NCBI GenBank assembly: GCA_948144175.1
Contig: CANXME010002528.1
Coordinates: 1,370,501 to 1,434,500 of the forward strand
Length of the DNA: 64,000 nucleotides
Reading direction: 5' to 3'
Source: Closterium sp. NIES-65
Taxonomy: Eukaryota; Streptophyta; Zygnematophyceae; Desmidiales; Closteriaceae
Shown here: in pieces, positions 52,869 through 63,776 of the stretch
Layout: the number at the start of each line of letters is the position of its first letter
Numbering within the stretch: position 1 is the first letter of the stretch
Notes under the pieces: model-generated
Seen by the model: the letters and a program-made list of their open reading frames with translations, nothing else
What the model was told of the DNA's origin: nothing
Database searches by the model: none
Translations under genes and position numbers: made by a program

Positions 52869-54970
52869 CTACTCATCCTGCTAAACCGCAACTGCGCGCA
52901 GAAGAACTTCATCCCCTCGCGCTGGACGGTTTCCCGCGACACAGTGGTCTATGCGGCTGCCGCTCTTCAGTCATCCGTTGCGGAGATGCCGGCGAAGGAG
53001 GGGGAGGTGGGGTGCAGGGTGTCGTTCACCATCGACATGTGGACGGCACCCAACAACACGGCGTGGCTAGTGGTAACGGGTCACTGGATCGACGAGAATT
53101 TCCAGCTGCGCACAATGGTGTTTGAATTCCGCGAGATTCACGGGCGTCACACGGGCAAGCAGTTGGCGAGGGTGGTTGAGGAGACGGTGGTGCACTGGGG
53201 GTTGGAGAAGCGTTGTCTTGGGTTCACCTCAGACAACGCCTCCAGCAACACTGCCGCTTTCAGGTGGATGTCGGAGGAGGGTGGTGGCCAGTGCTTCTTC
53301 AACTCGCGCATGCACTTCCGGTACGGAAGGGAGTGTGCGTGGGATGTGCGATGAGAGTGGGTGGGCCTATGCGGCTTGAGATTGGAAGTGTTTCTCGGGT
53401 CTATGCCAATGTGTACTCACACTTCCCTTTCTCTCCGCCGTTAATGTCTGGTGATGTGCGCAGATGCCTGGCACACGTGATCAACCTTGCAGTGAAGGCA
53501 GCTCTCGCAGTGGCTGCCATCCGCAAGTTGTTGCGGATCCTGAGAGAGATGGCGTCGTGGATAGGCTTCTCGCCACAGCGCTCAGGGAAGTTCTTGAGCC
53601 TTCAGCGGACCCTGAACGCGCAGGCCAACCCCGCCAAACCGAAGCCGGCGTTGAAGTTGGTGCAGGACAGTCCCACACGCTGGGGGTCGACCCACGACAT
53701 GGTCGAGCAAGCTGGGGTTCTGCAGGAACCCATCACTGTCTTCTTTGCCCAGACACAGGTGTGTGTGTGTGCCAAGTGTTGTGTGTGCGGTTTAATCTGT
53801 GGATATGTTGGGGTGTTTTGCTTTGGATCCTTGGACCACTGTTGGCCATGCTTGACTTGACTAAACACCCGCCCACCCATACGTTTTAACCCACACCACA
53901 GGGCGTGTCGAAGACTGACAAGGCGAAGCTGGACACCTTGCGCCTGACGGACGCAGACTGGGAGACTCTGCATTCTGTCTAGACCTTCCTCAGCCCATTC
54001 GCCAAAGTCTCAAAGGCAGCGGAGGGTGCGGCGTACCCTACAGTGGCGATGGTCCTGCCGTACTACAACGGCCTGATCGACGCTATGGAGTCGCGCCTTG
54101 CCAAGGGGCCATCGGCTACGCTAAAGCCGATGATTGAGGCGGCGCTGGGTCTCTTGAAGAAGTATGAACTGATGTCCAGCAACGAGCTGTGGATCGCGAC
54201 CTTCCTGGACCCTTCCATGAAGGCGGCGTGGTTCGACGACGCGCACTGGGAGACGCTGCATCCCGATACCGACCGGAGGGCGAGGCCTCGCCCCTCGTCA
54301 GGCGAGGTGATCCAGCTGGTTCGCGAACGCGTGGCCGAGTACCAGGCCCGGGCTGCAGCGATTGCCCCTCGGCCGACCCCACTTGCCACAGTGACGGAGG
54401 AGGAGGAGGGAGACGCGGCGGATGACGACGAAGACGCCGAGTTTCTCCCTAGTCGCCGACGCCTTGCGGCGCGTCTGTCGGCGAGCCAGGAGGCGGGGAG
54501 GGGTGGGATGGTGCAGGATGACGAGGTTGGCAGGTACTTATCTGAGAGGGTGCGGTGCGACGTGTCAGCGTTGGAGTATTGGCGCAGCGCCACCAACATG
54601 CAGACGCTGAGGCGCATGGCCCGGGATTATCTTGCCATCCCTGCCACGTCCGCGTCGAGCGAGCGCGTGTTCTCCCTCGGCCGCAACCTCATTTTCTTGG
54701 AAGCGGCACCGCCTAGCCTCTCAGAGGACGCGAGCGTCCATGATTCTCAGATCATGGTACAGCTCACACCCAGGACAGAGGATAGGCGAGGGCCGCCGTG
54801 CAAAAGGCGAGGCACCACCAGAGTTCGCCATTGAAGGCGAGGGGGAGGAGGAGGACGACGAGTGGGAGGAGGAGGAGGGGGAGGAGGAGCAGGATGGGGT
54901 GGGTGTTGGCGACACCACTGACGCGGAGGAGCATGGTGTTGTTGGTAGTAGCAGTGGTGTGCAGGCGTAG

Positions 54971-55312
54971 GATTTAATTTGACAGTGACTTTTATATAGG
55001 CAAAACATGATGGTGTCGTATGCTAGTGTGCGTTGCATGAACACATATACACCCTCCATCCCCCTATCTATCTTCCCAACCCTCCAGATTCCCTGTTTGA
55101 CAAATGTGACTTTAACGAAATTGCTCACAGGCGAACTCGAACATGTTCGAGTTCGCCCACATATACCAAATGTTCGCCCCCATGGGCGAACGGCGAACAC
55201 CTCCTGCAGCCCAAATTGTTCGCCGAACCGAACCTTGTTCGGTTCGGGAAATGGTGATGTTCGAGCGAACTCGAACACGAACGTGTTCGAGTTCGCCCTT
55301 TGCTCATCCCTA
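54971..55312. other. 3' end of hAT-2 with GTTCG subterminal words
   Basis: Non-coding. 55130-55300 carries CGAACTCGAACATGTTCGAG and similar palindromic words, ending in the terminal repeat. Confidence 0.8.
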
Positions 55313-55518
55313 GCTGCAACCATGTGCGCCGGTGTCATGTTCTGGCAGTCTCTGCTCGCCTTTGCTTTTGAGTCGACTCAAAAGCATGTTCTGGCAGTCT
55401 CTGCTCACCTTTGTTGCCCTTCCGACTTCTACTCCTTTCTGGCCGCTCCTCCTCTTGGCCTCCCCTTTTACACCTTTTTGCCGTTTCTCTTACGGCGCGT
55501 GGCCCTCTTCTAACGCAG

Positions 55519-56901
55519 GCTTTTACTGGATGCATTAAAAGAGGCGGTTGAACGCAAGAATCAGTCGTTGGATTGGGGGTCGTTGGAATACATGGCTGAG
55601 AGAGTGATGGGTACACTGATTGACGTGGTCAAAGAGGCAGTGCTGGCAGCAGTGAGAGACAAGATGGCTGCACATAAGGAGGAGATGGATGAGTTGCGGC
55701 ACAAGTTGGCCGTTATGGGAGGGAGGAATCTAAGTGGCGAAATACGCGTATAGCGTATATACGTGTGTCGTATATACGCATGCGCTTATACGCTATACGC
55801 TAAGGTCCCGAATCCAGGAATACGTTTTTTTCGGGCAGGGTAAAAAAACCTGGGCAGGGTGAAAAAAACACCCTAGGTATAGTTCACAGGGGCGATTCAC
55901 GGAGGTTGTGTCTCAGGTTCATTTTTTCCCCTATGACGCGAAATGCTTAAAGACTTCGTGCTCAACATCGGGAAGTTACTCCCTAGTCTCACAAAGAGGA
56001 CATGCCCTATCGTTATCTTGCGTGGGATCGGGTGGCGGGTTGAGGAACTGCAGTAGACATTGATTGCGTTTTGGACTTGGAGTGAGTGACTAGGTGAGTA
56101 CGACGAAGTAGATATGACGAGAAACGATGTGTTGGAGGGGACGTAGTGGAAAGGTTGGAGTTCGTAGATTGGGTTCGGTTCCAAGAGGTGGAACCCTGAA
56201 ATTCGAAATTGCAACTCCAACCTGAATCCAAACATTGAAGTGACATTCCCGCTACCATAGATCTCCGATGCGCATTTCGACCACCGCGAAATGATCGCTG
56301 TGAAAAACGGCAGATTTCTATATATTCCCGAATTTTTTCACCTTGGGCTGCCCAGAAAAAACTCCCGAGCGTATTGCGTATTTGCTAGCGTATTGCGTTT
56401 TGCGTGTATACGCAAGCGGATAAACGCTATACGCTTAAGGGCAAAAGCGTATTTCGCCACTTAGGGAGGAATGAGGCGACTGCTGTGGTGAAGGAGAGGG
56501 AGACAGAGTTGACAGCAGTGAGAGGAGAGTTGGCTGCACACAAGGTGGAGGTGGATGAGTTGCACCGTATGTTGACTGTTTTGGAGGAGAAGAACAAGGC
56601 GACTGCTGCTGTAGTGGAGGAGAGGGAGAGAGATTTGGAAGCAGTGAAGAGGGAGTTGGTAACAGTGAACGGGGAGTTGGCAATGGTAAAAGGGGAGTTG
56701 GCAGTGGTGAGGGGGGGGTTGGCGGAATGCAAGGTTGCTATGACAGAGCAATGGGTTGAGAGTAGTAGGGCATCGGCTGTAAACGGGCTGGGAGAGAAAA
56801 GTTCAAAGAGGAGGAGAGTAGTGACAGTGGAGAAGGATCTGGAGTTGAATATTGAGCTGGAAATCAGGCGGTGCACGGGCGATCGGAAGAAAGCATTGGA
56901 G
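55519..56901 (+). pseudogene. Host gene 2: coiled-coil exon, interrupted by a transposon
   Basis: The acceptor TAACGCAG| is at 55518 and the donor GAG|GTAAGT at 56902. Without the insertion (55730-56464) and one TSD copy it is a 640-bp exon coding a Glu/Lys/Val-rich helical segment (KEEMDELRHKLAVMGG / NEATAVVKERETELTAVR) with heptad-like repeats such as ELAAHKVEVDELHRML and ELVTVNGELAMVKGELAVV, then a basic patch KSSKRRR. The frame reads through the empty site. Upstream exons should lie left of the hAT-2 insertion and were not identified. Function unknown. As it stands this allele cannot make the normal protein unless the transposon is spliced out. Confidence 0.75.
55730..56464. mobile_element. 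Internally deleted hAT-1 derivative (735 bp) in host gene 2
   Basis: Termini CTAAGTGGCGAAATACGC at both ends (one base from hAT-1) and a perfect 8-bp duplication GGAGGAAT (55722-55729 and 56465-56472). The interior retains decayed hAT-1 sequence, for example the region matching the BED-finger start (AAATGCTTAAAGACTTCGTG versus 30709 onward) and the 5' flank (AAACATTGAAGTGACATTCC versus 31011). TATACGC words are present at both ends. hAT-1 transposase probably moved it. Confidence 0.93.
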
Positions 56902-57087
56902 GTAAGTGTGTCGTGAATAAGTGCTTAGTGAGCATGCATGCTCGATGTTTCTTCTCTATGTGGTTATTCCTGGCGTAGTAAAGACGAATGGCAAGTTATG
57001 ATCGAGCCATGCATTGTTTGGCATTCCCTTGTCACAATGGTCCTTCCTTTTCTTGTCAATCATTCCCTCATCATCCATCACCTACAG

Positions 57088-57578
57088 CGAATCAAGGCAC
57101 AATCACGAAGAGCCGATCTGTACCTGGCGAATCTAAGCGGCCTCTCAGACGCCATCCTCGGTCATGTTTCCACAATGACCCACCTGAAGAGCGTTCTCTT
57201 GTTCAAGAGTTCAGGCTTCAGTGCAGAGGGCATCAGGCACCTCTACAGGCTGCCACAGCTGGAGATTCTAAATCTTAACGATACGGACGTCTCAGACAGT
57301 GCCTTGGAAGGCATTGGGACCTTGACCAGTCTCAAGGAGCTCTGTCTTTATCGTACCAAGCTGACTAATGCTGGTCTGCTGCAATTGACAGCTCTGTCCT
57401 CTCTCAAAGACCTGGGGCTTACTGGATGCATGGGGGTGACAGATGCTGGCATGGTGCATGTGGGGAGACTGACAGGTCTAACAGGGCTTGATCTGGGTGG
57501 CACAGCAGTCACGGATGATGGGCTGCAGGAGGTGAATGGCCTGACCCAGCTGAAACTTTTCCGACTGCCAAATGGCAG
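57088..57578 (+). CDS. Host gene 2: leucine-rich-repeat exon
   Basis: The acceptor CACCTACAG| precedes 57088 and joins the coiled-coil exon in phase 0 (KKALE|RIKAQSR). It encodes about six LRRs of the DxGLxxLxxLTxLxxLxL type (LYLANLSGLSDAILGHVSTM, LEILNLNDTDVSDSALEGI, LKELCLYRTKLTNAGLLQL, LKDLGLTGCMGVTDAGMVHV, LTGLDLGGTAVTDDGLQEV). The donor is GGCAG|GTACTC in phase 2. Such LRRs form protein-binding solenoids; the partner is unknown. The next exon was not established. 57883 onward (after CTTGCAG) is one weak candidate. Confidence 0.82.
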
Positions 57579-60166
57579 GTACTCTTGTGCGCATGCGGAT
57601 AAGTAGGTAGGGTTGTGAGTGACGGAGGGGACGGAGACACATGAGGGCAAAGTTGACTGTGACTTCTTGGAGGAGAGGTGTGGAGGTAATGGGTGTGACG
57701 AATGGGGAGAGTACATGCAGGAGTGTGCAAGGAGTGGGAGTAGTTGGGGTGTATATTATCAGCTGTTGTAGGGGCTATGCATGAGGATGCAGCGGCTTGC
57801 TGGAGGGCATTGTCTATGCTTGGCTGGGTGGCATGCTGCAGCATCGACCTTTGCCCAAAAACCTCTACTAACATCTTGCAGGGCCCCTCTGGCGGGATGG
57901 AACAACTATGTAAGGGCAGGAATTCCTGGATAATTCTGGGTGCAATATGTATGTGATAGCTATTATTTATTAGATGTCTTGTCTCTTGAACAATGGAGGG
58001 ATTTTTTTTTCTTTTACGGGTTGTCTCATATAAGATTATTATGTGCTGCCCGGGAGGCAGGGCATGATGTGATGCCTGCGACGGAGGGCAGAAGTGAATC
58101 AGAAGGAATGTCAGCATCAATGAGGGGGCAGAGATCATGGATGTTGCTTCATCGCCCACCGTATTGTCCACTGCCTTTCTCTTCTTGTCCATTGCCCATT
58201 AAGTGGCATGCTTGAATCGTACTCTCATGCTCCCATCGCTGTTATTGGACACATCGTTCAGTCGGTGACAGCAGATGCAATGGTTGCGAACGGCTTCTCA
58301 GGTGATGTCAGGCAAGGGCCGTGCCAACATGCACACGAGAAAAGCGGAGTATAAAATCTGTATAATCTCCTCACCCTTAATCTCTTCTTTCATCCAATGC
58401 TGCTACTCAAACCGTTTTCCTTTTGTGCCTTGCTCCATACGCGACCAGCATGGTGCTTTTGGTGTTCGTTCACCCGTGAAATATGAATCTGATCACCGCT
58501 TTCTGCGTGCAGTGCCATCAGCTAGCTTCCACTCTCCCTTCCTTGTTGTATGCCTCGGCCCTCTTCGCCCTCTCCCTGACCCCCACCCACTCCTTTCCAC
58601 TTCCCCACCATCGGTGAGCATGGCTGCAGCATGCCCCCCTTCATGGCAGCACACTGCTGGACACCAATGGCGGTGAAGCAGCATCCCACCATGGCGGAGC
58701 TGCAGTGGTGGCGGTGAAGTGGGTTAGCAGGGATTGGGGTGGAGGCGGGCGTAAGGGAGGCATGGGAAGCTAACTCCCTCCCACCATGGGAGGAAGGGCT
58801 GTTTTGAGCCACGAATGTGAGATTGTGGATGTTTTTTCATGTGACGGCAGGCAGGGCGACGTGCCAATGCAGAGGTGAGAGAAGCCAAGTAGGCGGAGGA
58901 ATCAAATTCAATAGCTCTCCCTATCCCTCTTCTTCCATCCATTGCTATTGATCACGCTTGAGTATGTCATCCCTGCCTCACGCTGCATCTCGCGTCCCTT
59001 CTACCACTCCTTCCCTGCGAAATCCCCGTTGCTCCTTCATCTCTCCTTTCCCTATTTTAAGGTCTCCATTCAACCCACTTCAGACATCACACCTGCAATT
59101 TCTTCTCTGCCCGCTACCACCTCCCATCTTCTCCCCCACCAACCCAACCAAGCAGCATCATCATAGCCATTGAACCTTCAGTCCCTCCTCGCTCCCGCAT
59201 CCGCTGCACTTGGCCACCTACTCTACCTCAGATTCCCCCTTTATGCCCCAATCCCCAGGTCTCCCTCCCTCTCCCTCTCCCAGCCCCTTGCCCCCCATCT
59301 CCCCCTTTCCCCTCTCCCCCTTCCCAATTGTGGTTGGATGTTGGTGACAGAACAGGGGAGCCACTTCGTCTTTCCTTGCGGTCACAACTCCACCATCTCT
59401 TCCCCTGGCCTCCCTCTATCTCCCCTTGCTTGCATCTGGCAGTCACCTCGCCATAAGGTGATGCGTGGGGCGTGGTCAGAACCAAGATGGCTAGATGCAA
59501 TCCCTACTTTTAAAAAAATCATCATTTTGTGACGAGAATAACATAGATTTAAGTTACTGAGCAGCCATGTTTATTTGTCCTATCAGGAACTCTAGTGATG
59601 CTTCATCCCATAACTTATCCCATGCCTCATCCCTTGACTTATCCTACACTTTATCCCATATGCCATCTCTTACCTCATCACATATCATGCATCCCACTCC
59701 AGTGTCGTTTCTGTACCACTTTCACTTTCCTCAGTCCCTTTCCTCTCTTGCATGTCCCTCACTCATGCCTGCCCTTCACCCAGTCAAGCATAACGCCCTC
59801 GAGCTCAGAGGGATACAGATGGGTTCCACACCGAAGCAGGACCTGAGTTGACAGTAACCAACCATGGGGAGGGCATGGAGCTAGTGGAGTGTGGCTGTAG
59901 TGAGGAGGTGCAGTCGTGCGGATACTGTCATGTAGATCAAAGCTTCAGATGGAGTATATCAGCCATGTTTTCTGAAGCCAATCAATGCGAGAGTTGGCAG
60001 CACACAGAAGAGAGAGCTGGTTGCAACCCAATGGTGAAAACCAGATCAACTGAAAGGGAATATTCCCATCTCCTACTTTCCTTCTCCTTGTCGGTGAATG
60101 GGCCATGTGGGAGGGTGATGCAGCAGCAGCACGGTGACTCCTACCTTTTCTCATCCAGGTCAGGTA
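57579..60166. other. Non-coding or unresolved 3' region of host gene 2
   Basis: No ORF here resembles a known protein. A possible splice acceptor lies at 57882 (CATCTTGCAG). 58970-59330 is strongly CT-rich on the plus strand. 59560-59700 contains short TCCCAT-type repeats. Some of this may be intron or untranslated sequence. Confidence 0.45.
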
Positions 60167-60604
60167 TGTTGGGCTGAATGCCCCTTAGGATCTTTGGTAG
60201 GGTTAAACTCTGGGTAGAGTGGTGTAGTAGCGGAAGCGTCAACCACCTTGCGCTAGTATGTGAGGGCAAAGTAAGTTGATTAAAACAAAGAGATACAAGA
60301 TTTTATATAAGATTACAAGGAATACGAAGAGATACGAATGATACGGTAGCTGTTTTACTGTTGGTTGTTGCGGTTCGATACAGTGCGACTCGGGCAACTG
60401 CTTCAATATCAAGTCAGTTGTGTGTCCTTGCTGTCGCGCTGCATTTGTCAAGTCAAAGGTCGCTGACCTTTGACCTTCGCGTAACCTCCAGCTGTTGCTT
60501 CAACCTCCGAGGGTTGACTCGCTGGTGCCTCGATATGCGTTGCTTCACTTGTGTTTTTAGTGTTTCGACACGACAGAGGTGCTTATGACCGATTGTTTCC
60601 AACA
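60167..60604 (-). repeat. Copia-E 3' LTR (about 438 bp)
   Basis: In element orientation it starts TGTTGGAAACAATCGG, right after the purine-rich AGCGAAGGGGAG. The proposed far end CCCAACA gives TGTTGG/CCAACA inverted termini. A TATATAAAA promoter motif lies near 60300-60310. The far boundary is inferred from the termini alone. Confidence 0.7.
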
Positions 60605-61793
60605 CTCCCCTTCGCTTCTGGAGTGTCGCTGACGTGGCTCTGTCCAGTCAGCAGCATGCAATATTCGAACTTCTGCTTTCCGAGCTTCTTGGTCAGGTAG
60701 TCAGCTGCCATCTCGGACGTGGGACAGTATGACAGCTCGAGCCTTCCCTTCTCGATCTCGTCCTTCACGAAGAAGTATCGCAGGGCGATGTGTTTCGTCC
60801 TGTTCGCAAAACCGCTCTTTTTGGCGATGCGAATTGCCGACTGGTTGTCGAAGAACAGGGTAAAGTTGGATAACTCGGCTAACTTCGCTTCTTCTAGCAG
60901 CTCGCGAAGATAAAGTCCTTCCTTGGTGGCTGAGCAGAGTGCAATATATTCTGCTTCAGTTGACGAGAGAGCAATTAGTTCCTGCTTGCTCGATTGCCAG
61001 GAGATAGGCCCGATAGGCTCGAAGCGATAGATATAGCCGGTGCGCGATCGTCTGTTGTCGGAGTCGCCCGCGTGATCTGCGTCGACGTAACCGATTAGCT
61101 TAGGCGGCGTGGTCGCGTTCTTGTAATATGTTAAGCCGATCGTTGGCGTACTGACGAGATAGTGTAGAGCACGGTCGAGTTCGGCCATGTGTTTTGCTTC
61201 AGGCCTCTTGAGATGAGTGGCGAGCTGGCTTGCGGAGTATGAGAGGTCGGGGCGGCAGGTAACAGCGGCGAAGAGAAGGCATCCTAGCTTTCTCTGGTAG
61301 TCGCGTATCCTCGCGAATTTGAGTAGAGTAGATCCTTCCTCGTGGTTTCCTGTTGCGTAGCGGTAGGGCGTAGAAATGGTGGTAGGCGTGAGCACGAAGC
61401 GTTTAGCGATGGTGTCGATGTACTTAGCGGCATTGAGGTGAATCGCGCCTTCTTCCTCTCGAATGTTCAACCCGAGGTACTGCGTGACGGTAGAGGAGAC
61501 TGTGAGTGTGAGGTCCTTCTGTAACTCCCCTTCAAACCACGTGGTGATGCTGTCGGTGGAGCAGACGTAGAGTAAGTCGTCTACGTAGACGATCAATAGG
61601 ATATAGTCGTCGTTTTTGTAAGCCGGTACATGCCTTGATCGTGAGGTAGTTGACGGAACCCGATGCGAATGAGGCGAGCGTGTAGGTGCTGTTGCCATAG
61701 CCGCGGGGCTTGTTTGATTCCGTAGAGCGACTTCAGCAGCTGGCAAACCTGGTTGGGCTCTCCGTTATTACCGTGCGGTAGTTCCACGAAGAT
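60605..61793 (-). pseudogene. Copia-E RT C-terminal half and RNase H
   Basis: After an in-frame TAG (61793-61791, following APVDA) the frame continues IFVELPHGN, QVCQLLKSLYGIKQAPRLWQ. It is shifted near 61610 and then carries the RT catalytic box LLIVYVDDLLYVCST (near 61570). RNase H has IGYVDADHAGDSDNRRS, LSSTEAEYIALCSAT, FFDNQSAIRIAKK and the C-terminal AADYLTKKLGK. RNase H catalytic residues are intact. Confidence 0.9.
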
Positions 61794-62783
61794 CTATGCG
61801 TCGACAGGTGCGTAGAGGAACGCGTTCGCGACGTCAATTTGCCGCAGCTTCTTCTTCTTCATGGCGGCAATTGCGAAGAGAATGCGTAGTGAGGTGTGGC
61901 GGCTAACAGGCGCGAAAGTTTCGGTAAAATCCCGTCCGTGTTCTTCGTCGAAGCCGCGCACGACCCATCGTGCCTTGAATTTGTCAATTGTGCCGTCGGC
62001 TTTCGTCTTCACACGGAAGACCCACTTCCCGGTGAGTATTGTTTTGTTCCGTGCCACGCCGATAGGAACCACTTTCCACGTGTTGCGTTCCTCTAGTGCC
62101 TTCAGCTCCTTGTCCATGGCTTCGCGCCATTTTTCTTTATGTTCCCCCCCCAAAGCCTGCTGAACTGTCGCAGGCTCTTTAGGAGTGGCGGTGCCGTGGA
62201 CTGCGGTGACGAGTCCGAGAATCTGCAGTCCGGTCTGTGAGTAGCGGGGAAGAGTTGCATCCTCGTGATAAGCTGCTTCATCTCCCGCTTCTGGATCGGG
62301 TAAGAAATTTGGTCCTACTCGTTCGGCTTCGTTGGTGTTGACTGTTGCAGGTGTTACGTAACCGTTGTCGGCAAAGTGGTAGAAAGTTTCGGCGTTGGCA
62401 CTTTTGCGAGGGTTGTCTTCGTCCATGAGAACGTCGACGGAGCAGAACGGAAGAGGTCCGGCTTCTTCTGACGCGTTGTCCACATCCTGCTCGTCCCAGT
62501 CAGCTTCGTCTGCTGCCGAGGCGAAGGCTCGGTCACCACGAAAACCACCTGTGGGATCTTCGTCTTCTTGCAGGTTGGCAAGGTATGTCTGGAGCGTGAG
62601 TCGTTCGTAGAAAATTACATCACGTGCTGCTACTGTTTCCTTGGAGTGGACGTCGAATATTTTCCACGCGTTGTAGTTCTTTTTTATGCCGAGGTGTAGT
62701 CCCCACTGTGCTCGTTGTGAAAATCGGCCAGCTCGTGCTTCTGGAGGTCGGTACTGTACCACGCATCCGAACACTCGTAACAT
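61794..62783 (-). pseudogene. Copia-E integrase C-terminus and RT N-terminal half
   Basis: The 329-codon frame begins LRVFGCVVQYRPPEARAGRF (integrase C-terminal), then HLGIKKNYNAWKIFDVHSKE and an acidic linker. RT motifs are KWREAMDKELKALEERNTW, ILTGKWVFRVKTKADGTIDK, FKARWVVRGFDEEHGRDFTE and LRQIDVANAFLYAPVDA, where a TAG ends it. Confidence 0.9.
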
Positions 62784-62807
62784 TTTTGTGCTGCCCTGTT
62801 TCCCTGT

Positions 62808-63776
62808 CTACGGCAGATGCGGTGATGCGTTGTTCGGAAGCGATGATGACGACAGCAAGTTGTGCAGCATGACGGCGCGGTCCATTGCTGCAGGCCACTG
62901 GTGGTTGGGTAGCCGCATGCCACGTAACAGTTTGCGCATGCTGTTCTGCAGAGTCCTGTTCATTCTTCCCGCTACACCTTGCTGCTGATGGGCGTAGGGA
63001 AGGGAGATGAGCTGCTTGATTCCCCTTTCCGCCAGGTACTGCTTGAATCGCTGAGAGGTGTAGTCTCCTCCTCCGTCTCCTCCTCGTCCGTTAGTCAGCA
63101 GAAGTGAGTCCTTGTCGAGTACTCCTGCTCTTATCGTATTGTTTAAGACTGTGTTGCTTGGGTGTCCCATCCTTGCGTGCCAGGTGCTTTCGTCGGCGCG
63201 ATGTCCGGGTGATCGTCGGTACATATCGGAGTTGGAGTAGAAGCTGGCGGTGAAGTTTGCGCTACGATGAACTTCTCGTGGTGCTGGATGGAGCTGTTGT
63301 GCTGGTGTTGGTGGTGTGTCGTCGATGAGGAGCGGTGTCGTTGAAGTACCAGCAATTGGTGTTGACGTTTCTGTTGCTGCCGTTGATGATTCTGCTGCTG
63401 CCGATGTTGTCTCTGCTGCTGCCGGTGTTGTTTCTGCCGATGTTGTCTCTGCTGCTGCCGATGTTGTCTCTGTTGCTGTTGAATGTTGTATTGTTACTAA
63501 CGCGCGTGTTCGTTCTGCTTCAGGAATGGTGTGTGAATACCAAAAGCCTTCCGGACTGAAGTCTGGATCAAGGTATGGAGGGTGTGTCCAGCCGGTGAAG
63601 TTAACGATGGCGTCGCTGTCGGCGGTGCCAAGGTCAGGGACAAAATCGAGGACGAAGACGTTGTTCTTGAGGACCGTCTTGCCGATGTGGAGACCTCCTC
63701 TCCCGTGATACAACTTGAATTCTTGGGCGGTGCTGTCTGCTTCGAGGTGTATGTCTTTCGCCATCAACTGACTCAT
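62808..63776 (-). pseudogene. Copia-E GAG-pre-integrase and deleted integrase
   Basis: The frame starts LMAKDIHLEADSTAQEFKLY, runs through a Thr/Ala/Glu-rich repeat (AAAETTSAETTPAAAETTS) and reaches TWHARMGHPSNTVLN. It then jumps from LLLTNGRG directly to DGGGDYTSQRFKQYL, so the CxxC half of the zinc module and the first catalytic Asp are deleted. The final catalytic Glu is Gly (GVAGRMNRTLQ). It cannot be an active integrase. Confidence 0.88.

Larger units (their letters stand above)
46737..54970 (+). pseudogene. hAT-2 transposase gene, four exons, split by hAT-3
   Basis: Exons: 46737-47657 continued at 52374-52565 (the interruption is hAT-3), 52869-53320, 53464-53758, 53902-54970. Introns are GT-AG and phases fit. 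Motifs: BED-like CKICTDRISWK...RHFASFH, TIDMWTAPNNTAWLV, LGFTSDNASSNT, RCLAHVINLAV, DSPTRWGSTHDM, YWRSATNMQTL, and the dimerisation motif PATSASSERVFSLGRNL. A TAG at 53980-53982 interrupts exon 4 in frame (after ETLHSV). An extra base near 54692 shifts the last ~90 codons (SWKRHRLASQRTRASMILRS in the new frame). A telobox-like TTTAGGGTTTAGGG lies 20-30 bp before the ATG. Confidence 0.88.
46137..55312 (+). mobile_element. hAT-2: BED-finger hAT transposon containing hAT-3
   Basis: The left end TAGGGATGAGCAAA and right end TTTGCTCATCCCTA are inverted, and GCTGCAAC flanks both sides (46129-46136 and 55313-55320). Subterminal blocks carry GTTCG/CGAAC words as in the 332-bp MITE. Without hAT-3 the element is about 4.46 kb with a four-exon transposase gene on the plus strand. 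The gene has one nonsense codon and one frameshift, so this copy is now non-autonomous. Confidence 0.94.
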
